Assembly: GCF_004137795.1 (NCBI RefSeq)
Contig: NZ_NWTM01000001.1
Location: 981,229 to 1,045,228 of the forward strand
Reading direction: 5' to 3'
Origin: Pectobacterium zantedeschiae
Lineage (GTDB): Bacteria > Pseudomonadota > Gammaproteobacteria > Enterobacterales > Enterobacteriaceae
Length of the DNA: 64,000 nucleotides
Below, piece after piece: positions 9,829-17,959 of the stretch. Within the stretch, counting starts at the first letter, position 1, and each line of letters opens with the position of its first letter. A model generated the notes under the pieces. It ran no database searches. It had not been told where the DNA came from and saw only the letters and a program-made list of their open reading frames with translations. A program made the position numbers and the translations under genes.

Positions 9829-11052
9829 ATGGCTGACGTAGTAGTTCGACAGAAAGGAGATGCAAGGTTACCTGTGACCGTATTATCCGGCTTTCTCGGC
9901 GCGGGGAAGACCACGTTACTTAACCATATTCTGAACAATCGCGCTGGCCGCCGCGTCGCTGTGATCGTCAACGACATGTCAGAAGTGAATATTGATGCTG
10001 CACTGGTGAGGGAAGGCGGCGCTAAGCTTTCACGGACGGACGAAAAGCTGGTGGAAATGAGTAACGGTTGTATCTGTTGCACGTTGCGTGAAGATCTGCT
10101 GATTGAGGTTAATCGGCTGGCGAAAGAGGGGCGTTTTGATCAGTTGGTCATTGAATCAACGGGTATTGCGGAACCGCTTCCAGTGGCGGAGACATTCACG
10201 TTTGCGGGTGACGATGGGGAAAGCCTTTCTGAAGTGGCGCGGCTGGATACGATGGTAACTGTTGTCGACGGATATAATTTCTTAAAAGATTACGCTTCGG
10301 TGGACAGCATCCATTCACGTGGAGAATCGTTAGGAGAGGGGGACGAGCGCAGCGTGGTGGATCTGCTGATCGATCAGATCGAGTTCTGTAATGTGATTAT
10401 TCTCAACAAAACGGACCTTATTGATGCGGCGAAACAGCAGAAGCTGGTTGCGATTATCCGTTCACTGAATCCGGGCGCGAAAATACTTCATGCACAATTT
10501 GGTGTTGTGCCGCTGAATGAGGTGCTCAACACGGGATTATTTGATTTCGACAAAGCGGCGCAGTCCCCCGGATGGTTGAAAGAGCTACGCGGCGAGCATA
10601 CACCTGAAACTGAGGAGTATGGCATCGCCAGTTTTGTTTTCCGCGCTCGTCGACCGTTTCATCCCGCTCGCTTCTCGCAGGTCATGGCAAATTCACTCAC
10701 CGGGGTTGTCAGATCCAAAGGCTATTTTTGGTTGGCAAGCCGCCCAGAGTATGCTGGATCGTGGTCTCAGGCAGGTGGTGTTGCGCGTCAGGGGCTGGCT
10801 GGTTCATGGTGGGTCAGCGTGCCAAAAGAAAAGTGGCCGACAGATAGTGAATCGCTTGATTACATTCGTTCCCTATGGGTGGATGGCGTGGGTGATGCGC
10901 GTCAAGAACTTGTGTTTATCGGTATCGATATGGATGAACACATGTTGCGAACCCGCCTGGAGGCCGCCCTGCTGACGGACAAAGAAATGGCGGAAGGTCT
11001 GGCGACATGGTTTGGTTATCCAGACCCGATAGAGCCTTGGTTTGCGTCATAA
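9829..11052 (+). CDS. COG0523 (CobW/P47K) GTPase, probable zinc metallochaperone (ZigA-type)
   Basis: A 407-residue G3E-family GTPase. Walker A is GFLGAGKTT at 21-29. The family zinc-binding CxCC motif is CICC at 81-84 ([13 protein letters not shown]). ESTGIAEP follows, and NKTDL is the guanine-specificity motif. The C-terminal CobW_C domain starts near residue 265 ([14 protein letters not shown]). [13 protein letters not shown] after Walker A is typical, as I recall, of the Zur-regulated ZigA-like subgroup rather than CobW of cobalamin synthesis, and no cobalamin genes are nearby. It would load zinc onto client enzymes when zinc is scarce. The start follows AGAGAGTGTGAAAT. It is flanked by direct copies of the neighbouring gene's 3' end. 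Confidence 0.88.
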   Translation: MADVVVRQKGDARLPVTVLSGFLGAGKTTLLNHILNNRAGRRVAVIVNDMSEVNIDAALVREGGAKLSRTDEKLVEMSNGCICCTLREDLLIEVNRLAKEGRFDQLVIESTGIAEPLPVAETFTFAGDDGESLSEVARLDTMVTVVDGYNFLKDYASVDSIHSRGESLGEGDERSVVDLLIDQIEFCNVIILNKTDLIDAAKQQKLVAIIRSLNPGAKILHAQFGVVPLNEVLNTGLFDFDKAAQSPGWLKELRGEHTPETEEYGIASFVFRARRPFHPARFSQVMANSLTGVVRSKGYFWLASRPEYAGSWSQAGGVARQGLAGSWWVSVPKEKWPTDSESLDYIRSLWVDGVGDARQELVFIGIDMDEHMLRTRLEAALLTDKEMAEGLATWFGYPDPIEPWFAS

Positions 11053-11078
11053 CGTGTGGGAATCTAGAAAAGGACTGA

Positions 11079-11235
11079 TTTCTCAGGCTGCGGGGAATTT
11101 ATCGTCCCCGTACGCTTCGAGGACGATAAGTTGATCTATGAAAAACAGTATGTTGGTGGAGAAAGAAACGGCATCACGGAATATGAGATCCCGTTTACCG
11201 CGCTGCCTCGCTGGACTGCGCTACGGCTACGTTAG
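11079..11235 (+). pseudogene. Truncated duplicate of the 3' end of the 8924-9340 gene
   Basis: These 157 bases are about 90% identical to 9183-9340, from TTTCTCAGGCTGCGGGG to the stop (TAG here, TAA in the original). A run of six G in the original is four G here, a net one-base deletion that shifts the frame. The N-terminal part is absent. The fragment ends inside the last codons of the convergent HD-Pnk gene, so it probably arose by duplication and has no function as a gene. Confidence 0.85.
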
Positions 11236-12377
11236 CTTTCATAGCTAACAACATGCGCTTCTGTCGGAGAGGGAAGTTCCCATTTTGTCAGCATCCCTTG
11301 CAGCGTTTTATTGCTTAGCGTGGTGTCCCGTTTACCGTTGCGTCGCAGCAGTTCCTGACGCGAACGCTCCAGATAAACGATCTCTACGTCTGCGCCGTAG
11401 GCATAGCACCGATCCAACGTGCGGGTGCGCATTTGCTGGCTCAGATGCGTGGCGTTCCACACAAAAGGTTCATGGGTTCGTAGCAGTGAACGCGCTTTAT
11501 CGGTTGCCCAATGCACCGCTTTTCCTTCATTTTCGCCGTGTTTCAGCCCAAGCTCTGCCCGCGCATCGTCAAAAGAAACCACGGGTAAGTCACGCCGATG
11601 TGTCCGTACCCAGGTGTCTTTTCCCGAAGCTGGCAAACCACACATCACGGTGACTTTCGATCCCGGTTCCTGAAACAACGGATAGTCAGGATGGACATCG
11701 GCACCGCGAAAATAGCTCAAGCGGGTGTGGGCATCGACAAAGGCTCTCGGTTGGCCGTAACAGCTTTCTTCTCGCGCCAGCTCACGGAACAGCTCTATGC
11801 TGTCGAGTACGCGTGCTTGATCCTGGCAGATGCGCCCACGCATATCGGCTTCCGCCAGCGTGGACAACAGCGGAATACTCAACTGCCAGGACAGTTCGCG
11901 AATCGTAAAGAGCGGCGACACCCGGCGACGTTCGTCTTCAAGGCAGTAAAACGGCACCTGATGCACCGCAATTAATCGACAAATCGCTTCCCGAATCGCA
12001 AACGGTACGCCTGCATCCCACAGCAGTATCCGAGCGTCGATTGCGCCTTTGCGCGAATGCCCCGGTTGACCAATTTGACCCGTCACCGGGTCAACCACCG
12101 TCGTTCGATATTTCGCGACATCATGTAGCAGTGCGGCAAAAAATAAAATTTCCTGCTGTTCGCGCGTAGCTGTCTGGTAATCGGGCAACTGTAATAGCGA
12201 CTCGATCACCATGATGGTGTGCGTCCATACATCACCTTCACCGTGGTAGCGCGGCTCCTGTGGCGTTTCTTTGGCGCGTTTAAGCACCGGGAATGCGTCC
12301 AGACAATCTGCAAAATCTGGCTGTGCGCCAGAGGTGGGGACTAATCCCCTGATGGTATTCCAATCCATAATAGTCAT
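11232..12377 (-). CDS. HD-Pnk-type RNA end-healing enzyme (HD phosphohydrolase plus P-loop polynucleotide kinase)
   Basis: A 381-residue two-domain protein. Residues about 45-210 form an HD-type metal phosphohydrolase (WTHTIMV at 51-57, HD at 85-86 in AALLHDVAKY, H107, D178). Residues about 240-375 form a P-loop kinase with GLPASGKD at 247-254 and VVSFDDAR. The architecture matches HD-Pnk enzymes such as that of Runella slithyformis, which remove 2',3'-phosphates and phosphorylate 5'-OH ends of broken RNA. It starts five bases after the RNA ligase stop, so the two should act in sequence: heal, then seal. The ATG at 12377 is closely preceded by AAGGAAG; an in-frame ATG at 12368 is also possible. 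Confidence 0.85.
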   Translation of the reverse strand: MTIMDWNTIRGLVPTSGAQPDFADCLDAFPVLKRAKETPQEPRYHGEGDVWTHTIMVIESLLQLPDYQTATREQQEILFFAALLHDVAKYRTTVVDPVTGQIGQPGHSRKGAIDARILLWDAGVPFAIREAICRLIAVHQVPFYCLEDERRRVSPLFTIRELSWQLSIPLLSTLAEADMRGRICQDQARVLDSIELFRELAREESCYGQPRAFVDAHTRLSYFRGADVHPDYPLFQEPGSKVTVMCGLPASGKDTWVRTHRRDLPVVSFDDARAELGLKHGENEGKAVHWATDKARSLLRTHEPFVWNATHLSQQMRTRTLDRCYAYGADVEIVYLERSRQELLRRNGKRDTTLSNKTLQGMLTKWELPSPTEAHVVSYES

Positions 12378-12382
12378 CTTCC

Positions 12383-13267
12383 TTACTTCTCAGGCATGGC
12401 AGCGGCGAGTGCATCCAAAGAATGCAGCGTACTCAGCCCCAGCGTTTCCCAGGATACTGTTGGACAAGGTGCATACAGATCAACGCCTTCAGCCAGTTGG
12501 TTCGGCAAAATAGGACGTCGGGAATGGTGCGAGCCGCTGTCCAAAATGGTCTGAATGAAGTCATGGCGTACCAGCTTGTAGCGCGCTAGTACCTGTTCAT
12601 CATCTTCAACCTTTAGATAAAGGCCTTCCGAGCGATCCGATTTATCGGTTTGTTGCCAGCATAGCGCGAGCGGCAAACCTTCACGCTGAACGGTGGATTC
12701 AAACGCGGTTTTCCAGTTCTGGCTCTTCGCCAGCGAACGGTATACCAGCTTCCACAGCAATGCAGGATTCGTTGGCATCTCTCCAGCGTACAGCACCGGA
12801 ACGGATAACACGGGCGAACCGGCCAGCATGGCGTGTCTACGTGCCGTCGATAAAAAAATGCCGTCACGACGATCGTAAAGATCAAATTCGTGAAAATAGT
12901 GCGGCAAACGGTCATAAAACACGGAATGCTTGCTGTAGGCCCATTCGCCGTACATCACGAAACGGTCTTCCAGCAGTTCAAGAAAACGTATTTCGTGCGC
13001 AGTGGCCCACAGTTTGAACTGGTTGAACTGTCGTTCCCGTGAGCCGCCAGCCAGATAGTGGCCGCGTGATTGGAGCAAAAGTTCTGCCGTTTCATTAAAC
13101 GATACACCGCTGTTCGCGCCGTCGATCTTTTCTTCGATCACGACGTAGCGGCCTGCCAGCGCTTTCAGCGCAATTTGGTCCGACGCATCATCGCCGGGCT
13201 GTAAGCGCGAGCCTTCCAAATGAGGCGTACGCGGATACTTTACTAACGGTATTGAATGTAAATACAT
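12383..13267 (-). CDS. RNA ligase (Rnl2-like nucleotidyltransferase fold)
   Basis: A 294-residue ATP-dependent ligase. Motif I is EEKIDGANSG with adenylation lysine K47. Motifs III/IIIa lie in FVMYGEWAYSKHSVFYD and HEFDLYD, motif IV in SEGLYLKVED, and motif V in ARYKLVRHDF. Together these give the nucleotidyltransferase core of T4 Rnl2-like RNA ligases. ATG 13267 is preferred over the in-frame ATG 13306, which has no Shine-Dalgarno sequence and would place the start inside a leader hairpin. The weak SD (AGG, spacing 8) lies in the 3' arm of that hairpin. First gene of a two-gene RNA repair operon with the HD-Pnk; the likely substrate is nuclease-cut tRNA or other RNA. Confidence 0.88.
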   Translation of the reverse strand: MYLHSIPLVKYPRTPHLEGSRLQPGDDASDQIALKALAGRYVVIEEKIDGANSGVSFNETAELLLQSRGHYLAGGSRERQFNQFKLWATAHEIRFLELLEDRFVMYGEWAYSKHSVFYDRLPHYFHEFDLYDRRDGIFLSTARRHAMLAGSPVLSVPVLYAGEMPTNPALLWKLVYRSLAKSQNWKTAFESTVQREGLPLALCWQQTDKSDRSEGLYLKVEDDEQVLARYKLVRHDFIQTILDSGSHHSRRPILPNQLAEGVDLYAPCPTVSWETLGLSTLHSLDALAAAMPEK

Positions 13268-13578
13268 GTTTTTCGCCTGCTGCGTTATTGGCGCAGCCAG
13301 GCCCATCTACGGTAAAAAAGAGGGCCGACGAACGTGTTCGGGCGCGAGTCAATAGGCTGTCCACTGGCATTCCAGAGGTCAGAGTCGCGGGGGAGGAAGC
13401 GGGAGATTCATTTTCCGTTCCGCGCGATGGCGAGAAACGGAAGGGAACCAGTACCGCAGCCAACGCTGGCGCAGACTGCGCCGAATCGAGGCTGCTTAAG
13501 CAGTCGTCGGCGGGTTAGTGGGAGGCTGACGTACAGGGCACTTTAGGGCTCCAAATGACACATTGGGGGTGAGTAAAC
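13268..13578 (-). ncRNA. Candidate structured leader or ncRNA upstream of the RNA repair genes
   Basis: About 310 bases separate a likely promoter from the ligase start, much GC-richer than neighbouring intergenic DNA. On the minus strand several hairpins can be drawn: CTGCTTAAGCAG; GGCGCAGTCTGCGCC; CCGTT..AACGG around about 16 bases; CCTCTGGAATGCCAGTGG; CGAACACGTTCG; and CCTGGCTGCG..CGCAGCAGG next to the ligase start. No tRNA or known riboswitch was recognised and no ORF is convincing. It may be a regulatory leader or a processed RNA that works with the repair enzymes. Confidence 0.45.
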
Positions 13579-13584
13579 GGCGCG

Positions 13585-13613
13585 ATTCTAGCGAAGGAAT
13601 CTTCCGACAACAA
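13585..13613 (-). promoter_or_regulatory. Predicted sigma-70 promoter of the RNA repair operon
   Basis: On the minus strand, TTGTTG (-35), 17 bases, then TAGAAT (-10). The spacing is ideal with 4/6 and 5/6 matches. Predicted start near 13578, giving a leader of about 310 bases before the RNA ligase. Confidence 0.6.
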
Positions 13614-13765
13614 GTTTTTGTATAAAAAATGCTATTCTTTCCAGCAGTTGTAGAATACGTGCCGTGTTTGACCGCGGTGGTAAAGGCGATAAAAGTCGAA
13701 GTCTATCGACATAAACGTGCTGAGTATGACGGGATGATGCACACAATGAAAAGTAGAGGAATATA

Positions 13766-14359
13766 ATGAAAATCAGTGTGATAAAGAAAGGGATTGCGGG
13801 TCTGTTATTGGTACTGCCGCTGCATGGATTTGCCGAGACAAAGGATCCAGATTTGTTTGTCGGCTACACCACGCAGGATCTCACTTCAGCATTACCTGCA
13901 CAACTGTTGGGCATGATTCAGCGAGAAAAAGTGCTCGATGCGGCAAATCACATGGTTCAGACCGAATATGTTGACCCTATGACAGGCAATAAGGCGTTGG
14001 TTTCACTGTATATGCTACCGCCAAACAGCAAGGGTACGATTCCCATCGCTTCGACGCCCAGCGATCTGGATGCGGTGATCGCCAGCACGGAAAAAGAGAT
14101 GCTACGTCAGCGCATCAAACCCGATCAGCGTGCGGGAAATATTGACGATGCGACGCCTTTTCGTTGCTTACAAACGATTCTGAACAATAAGGTTCTGCAT
14201 TCTCTATGCTCGACGCTGATTAAAGGGCGTGTACTGGAAGTTCAGGCGATCAATACGGTCGATAATATTCAGGATGAAGCAGGGCTAAATAAAGTCATTG
14301 GACAACAGAACGAATTCGTTATTGGAATGGGAAAAACGCTGCTGGCGCTTAAAAAATAG
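13766..14359 (+). CDS. Exported hypothetical protein (197 aa)
   Basis: A 197-residue protein with a clear Sec signal peptide (MKISVIKKGIAGLLLVLPL, predicted cleavage after GFA) and therefore probably periplasmic. The mature part includes DLTSALPAQLLGMIQREKVL and two cysteines (C153 in TPFRCLQ, C167 in LHSLCSTL) that may form a disulphide. I do not recognise the family. The start follows AGAGGAATATA. It is divergent from the RNA repair operon and ends before a strong terminator, so it is monocistronic. Confidence 0.75.
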   Translation: MKISVIKKGIAGLLLVLPLHGFAETKDPDLFVGYTTQDLTSALPAQLLGMIQREKVLDAANHMVQTEYVDPMTGNKALVSLYMLPPNSKGTIPIASTPSDLDAVIASTEKEMLRQRIKPDQRAGNIDDATPFRCLQTILNNKVLHSLCSTLIKGRVLEVQAINTVDNIQDEAGLNKVIGQQNEFVIGMGKTLLALKK

Positions 14360-14426
14360 CATGTGGATGATGTAGCAGGATTAGCGTCATCGGTTAAAGA
14401 CAACGATGCTTTCCCTGCAAACCTTG

Positions 14427-14454
14427 AGCGAAGGTGAGTACCTTCGCTTTTTTT
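14427..14454 (+). terminator. Intrinsic terminator
   Basis: AGCGAAGGT, a GAGT loop, then ACCTTCGCT followed by a run of T. A perfect stem that ends the exported-protein transcript. Confidence 0.92.
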
Positions 14455-14603
14455 GCACCAAAAATCCCCGGGTTCTCCCTTGCCAGATTCTCCACGTTCG
14501 TGCATAACTGCCGAAGCCAGAGAGTCGATGCCTAAAATCATCACTACAAAACAGTATTCATTACAAAACAAGATTCATCACGAAACGACACCGGATAAAC
14601 TCT

Positions 14604-15668
14604 ATGCTTTTATTACTCGTTTTGGCTGTGATTGCAGTAGCGGTTTACGGCTGGTTAAAACAGCCGCAATACGTTTCACCAGAGGTAAAACCTCAACCGA
14701 AAAATCCACTCTTCCGCGATGGGGCGTTTCATAACCCGGTTGCTCGCCCGACGGTGGGGAGTAAAAATCGCATCGCACTTCTGTATCGCTTTCTTTTCGG
14801 TAAGGATGTGGGGGCGCTACCCGATACTCGTCTGCCTTCGGAAAAGACCAATCTGCATCAGTTAAGTAAAACGGATAACGTCATCATATGGATGGGACAT
14901 TCCAGCTATTTTATTCAATTGGAAGGAAAAACCTTCCTGCTGGATCCGGTATTTAGCAATAACGCCTCTCCGGTACCGCGTACCAATATTGCCTTCAAAG
15001 GTAGCAATGTGTATTCACCGGAAGACGTTCCAGAAATCGACTATCTGCTCATTACTCACGATCACTGGGATCATCTGGATTACCCTACGCTGAACGCGCT
15101 ACGTGGAAAAATCCGCCAGATTGTTACGCCGACTGGAGTGGGCTCCTATTTTGTAAAATGGGGTTTCCCCCGGAAAGACATTACGGAAGGTGACTGGTTC
15201 AGCAGCCTGAAAGAGAATGGGGTAGAAATTCACGTGCTTCCTACGCAGCACTTTTCCGGTCGGCTCCTCAAGCATAACCAAACGCTATGGGGATCATTCG
15301 CGCTGATAACGGCGCAGTATCGCCTGTATCTTGGTGGAGACAGCGGCTATGGGACGCACTATAAAGAGATCGCCGAACGTTTGGGTGGGTTTGATATCGC
15401 GATACTGGAATGTGGCCAATATGACAGTGACTGGCCCTACGTTCACATGACGCCGGAAGAGAGCGCGCAGGCGGCCAGTGACTTACAGGCTAAAGCGGTC
15501 TTACCGAGTCACAACAGCAAATTTAAGCTGGCGCACCACCGCTGGAATGATCCACTGGTGCGTATTTCTCAGGCTAGCGAAAATCAAGACTGGCGATTAA
15601 TGACGCCCCGTATTGGTGAACGCGTCCAGATCGATAACTCGCAGCAGAGGTTTAGTCAGTGGTGGTAG
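14604..15668 (+). CDS. Membrane-anchored MBL-fold hydrolase (NAPE-PLD/RomA-like)
   Basis: A 354-residue metallo-beta-lactamase-fold enzyme. An N-terminal hydrophobic segment (MLLLLVLAVIAVAVYGWL) should anchor it or act as signal. The catalytic motif THDHWDHLD lies near residues 151-159. Further metal ligands are in LPTQHFSGR, YLGGDSGYG and LPSHNSKF. The MGHSSYFIQLEGKTFLLDP start and the overall pattern fit the N-acylphosphatidylethanolamine phospholipase D-like group that includes RomA of Enterobacter. A phospholipid-related substrate is inferred. It is followed by more than a kilobase without a gene. Confidence 0.82.
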   Translation: MLLLLVLAVIAVAVYGWLKQPQYVSPEVKPQPKNPLFRDGAFHNPVARPTVGSKNRIALLYRFLFGKDVGALPDTRLPSEKTNLHQLSKTDNVIIWMGHSSYFIQLEGKTFLLDPVFSNNASPVPRTNIAFKGSNVYSPEDVPEIDYLLITHDHWDHLDYPTLNALRGKIRQIVTPTGVGSYFVKWGFPRKDITEGDWFSSLKENGVEIHVLPTQHFSGRLLKHNQTLWGSFALITAQYRLYLGGDSGYGTHYKEIAERLGGFDIAILECGQYDSDWPYVHMTPEESAQAASDLQAKAVLPSHNSKFKLAHHRWNDPLVRISQASENQDWRLMTPRIGERVQIDNSQQRFSQWW

Positions 15669-16845
15669 TGGGAGTTACGTTTGTCCTACCGCTATCATTG
15701 ATGCGCTACCCCTATCCCCCAAATGTTTTCCCACTCAGGCAATCAATGAAGACTTGGGGCTTAGGGTACATAGACTGGATCTCACTTGCGATGCGGCAGT
15801 AGTGCTCAAGAAACTTTTCGCTTTCGGCAGTTAACACCAGCATTCGCATGCTGTGATGAAAAAGCTGCCTTTCAACGTTCTTCCTGCCGTGCGCACAAAA
15901 AACCAATACGGCTCACTTCATCCATCCTCGCTCCATTCCTTTAAGACAATCCTGTCTGCGTTGCTGACACGCTAGTTCATTCCCGGCTTGCTGAGTCACG
16001 TCGGGTTGCTTCTTGTCATCGTCTGGCTGAACGAGTTGGTTTATGGATTCTCTAGGGGGGCGTTGCATGTGTCTCTATTCAATCCATGTTTGCCACTTCG
16101 CTCTGATTATCGCGCAAAAAACAAGCCGTAAATTTTTTCATGAAAATTTCTAATGACGATCATGAGAATACTTCATATACAAAGTGAATTATTTCATTTT
16201 TTTAATGATTTATTCAGAGTAGTCCTAGGAATGTGCGCAATGATGATGCAGATGTTTATTAAAAACCTTTAAGAACATTTACTGAGGATATTTCCTCCGC
16301 TGGCGACGAGTTGATATTTCTTCAACATTATGTAAGATTTCGTAAATACATTAGAAAATTGATTGCTATTTTTATCTTTCGGACCTGATCACCGGGTTCG
16401 TGCGGTAGCTGTGATGTTTTTATTTCTTTTAATATATTGTTTTTTATATTTATTTTTTAATATTAGCCATCTTCTATCGAAGATTGTTGTTCTTCTGAAA
16501 ATAGAAAATTATTAGTTTAATTCACCTGAGTTGATGGTTTTTGAACTAAATTAGGCATAATAAAAACGTTTTAATTTACAAATACACACACTTAGTTGAT
16601 CGTAAATTGATCGGTTGTATACGGTTTTGTGGCGTATTGAGAATCCTTCCGACAAATACCCCCGTCATTCATGTTGCATTTTGAATACCTAATTTGAACT
16701 GCTTACTATTTATATTCATATGTAACTAATTAGTTATTTTTATGTAATGGTTAATTTATCAACTAATGCGAGTCTCGGTCAGACAGATCCAAATTCTGTG
16801 ACTTGCCTTGTTCATAACCGGCTTTTGGCCACTTTTTAGGCATTA
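15669..16845. other. Long AT-rich intergenic region upstream of the T6SS locus
   Basis: About 1.2 kb with no convincing gene. A minus-strand frame at 15712-15906 (TTG start, includes MLVLTAESEKFLEHYCRIAS) might be a remnant, but has no RBS or recognisable family. From about 16130 the DNA is strongly AT-rich with homopolymer runs. A direct repeat TTGATCG occurs at 16596-16602 and 16607-16613, 11 bases apart. The T6SS promoter should lie here, but no clear -10/-35 or sigma-54 element was found. Confidence 0.5.
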
Positions 16846-17427
16846 ATGGAACGATACATGAAGAAAATGGCGAACCACCGTATGGCATTAAGTCTGCTGT
16901 TTGTTTTTGTTGTCGCGGGCTGTGAAGCGCCGCCCAAAATGACTGACGACACTATCGTCAACAGCACCGTTGATGGTGTCACACTGAGCCACCGATATGC
17001 GGTTAAAGCACCGGTGCAATTCAGCCCGATCAATGAAGCCTATCGCGCGCTCTATCCCGCCTCGGTCATGACGCGCTCGGATTTCGGCAGCAACACGGTG
17101 GATACCCTGAAAAGTGGCGAAACCTACACGGTAATTGGTCAAGTGGAGAACAACTGGTTGGCGCTGGGTGAGCAGATGCCAGTTGTAGTCGGACCACCGG
17201 CCGACACGGCGAAAACAGATGACAAAAAAGCCGTTGAACAGCCTTCGACTCAACTGATTGGTTACGTGCCATTCCGTGCTGTGGTGAAGAGTGAGCTGTA
17301 TGAACAGACGATCGAAGCGGATCAGCCAAAACGCCGCACAGGCGGCAAGAAAAAGACCTGCGTTTCAGTCGATGGCGACAGTAAGGCTTGCCAAAACACC
17401 ACCAGCGGCACTTGGGTCATCAATTAA
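16846..17427 (+). CDS. T6SS-cluster lipoprotein with SH3-like segment
   Basis: A 193-residue lipoprotein with lipobox VVAGC (C26) after a hydrophobic stretch. The middle part (LKSGETYTVIGQVENNWLALG and QLIGYVPFRAVV) resembles a bacterial SH3 domain, which often contacts peptidoglycan or peptides. The C-terminus is Lys/Arg-rich (KRRTGGKKK) and carries two cysteines (CVSVDGDSKAC). It starts at ATG 16846 (TAGGCATTA upstream) or ATG 16858. It is the first gene of the T6SS run, 23 bases before tssJ, so it is probably an accessory envelope component. Not a core Tss family. Confidence 0.75.
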   Translation: MERYMKKMANHRMALSLLFVFVVAGCEAPPKMTDDTIVNSTVDGVTLSHRYAVKAPVQFSPINEAYRALYPASVMTRSDFGSNTVDTLKSGETYTVIGQVENNWLALGEQMPVVVGPPADTAKTDDKKAVEQPSTQLIGYVPFRAVVKSELYEQTIEADQPKRRTGGKKKTCVSVDGDSKACQNTTSGTWVIN

Positions 17428-17450
17428 TCGTGCTGAGTAGGGTGGGCTGA

Positions 17451-17948
17451 ATGATGACAATGATGCAACTGCGTCGCTGGTTGTTACCGTTACTAGCATT
17501 GCTATCGACGGCGTGTAGCAGCGGTAGTTCCACACCGGTGGCACGTTACAACCTGCATTTCCTGGCACATCCGCAGATTAACGACGGTGCACCGCTCAAG
17601 GTCCGGGTGATGTTATTGACTACAGACGCGGAATTCATGTCCGCCGACTTCTACTCCCTGCAGAATCAGCCCGCTAATGCATTGGGCAGCACGTTGCTCA
17701 ACAACCAACAGTTTTTCCTGATGTCAGGCCACCTGAACAAAACGCTCAACGCCAAAAGTCTGCCAGAAGCGCGCTACATCGGCATCATGGCGGAATATCA
17801 GGCGCTGGATGGCAAAATCTGGCGACTGGCTCTGCCGTTCCCGGATGGTGAGAACAGTGCGCTGTGGGCATTCTGGAAAAGTAACGACGGCGAGTTGAAC
17901 GCCCACATGATGGCGGACATCAACGGCCTTCGCGTGGTTAAGCTGTAA
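17451..17948 (+). CDS. tssJ: TssJ, T6SS outer-membrane lipoprotein
   Basis: A 165-residue SciN/VasD-family lipoprotein. The lipobox LSTAC puts the lipidated Cys at C22. The mature part is a transthyretin-like beta-sandwich (YNLHFLAHPQIN, LKVRVMLLTTDAEF, ARYIGIMAEYQ). TssJ anchors the TssLM membrane complex to the outer membrane by binding the TssM periplasmic tail. It sits directly before tssK, tssL and tssM, a usual order. Several in-frame ATGs crowd the start; the first is used. Confidence 0.92.
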   Translation: MMTMMQLRRWLLPLLALLSTACSSGSSTPVARYNLHFLAHPQINDGAPLKVRVMLLTTDAEFMSADFYSLQNQPANALGSTLLNNQQFFLMSGHLNKTLNAKSLPEARYIGIMAEYQALDGKIWRLALPFPDGENSALWAFWKSNDGELNAHMMADINGLRVVKL

Positions 17949-17959
17949 AAAGGATGTCT

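Noticed and set aside
9829-11052. CobW of cobalamin synthesis
   Set aside because: No cobalamin genes nearby, and the Zur-like box and NDMSEVNID signature favour a zinc-starvation COG0523 protein.
13188-13463. 91-codon minus-strand ORF overlapping the RNA ligase leader
   Set aside because: It overlaps the ligase start in another frame, has low-complexity Ser/Arg/Pro composition and no RBS; the region is better explained as a structured leader.
13268-13578. tRNA-like or Y-RNA gene in the RNA repair leader
   Set aside because: A GACGAACG string resembling a Y-RNA motif occurs on the wrong strand and no GGTTCGANNCC T-arm or acceptor pairing was found, so only a generic structured RNA is proposed.
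15712-15906. 64-codon minus-strand ORF after the MBL hydrolase
   Set aside because: TTG start, no SD and no recognised family; noted only as a possible remnant.
16826-16846. Sigma-54 promoter before the T6SS locus (TGGCCACTTTTTAGGCA)
   Set aside because: The GG to GC spacing is 11 instead of 10 bases and it lies directly at the first start codon, too close for a promoter.
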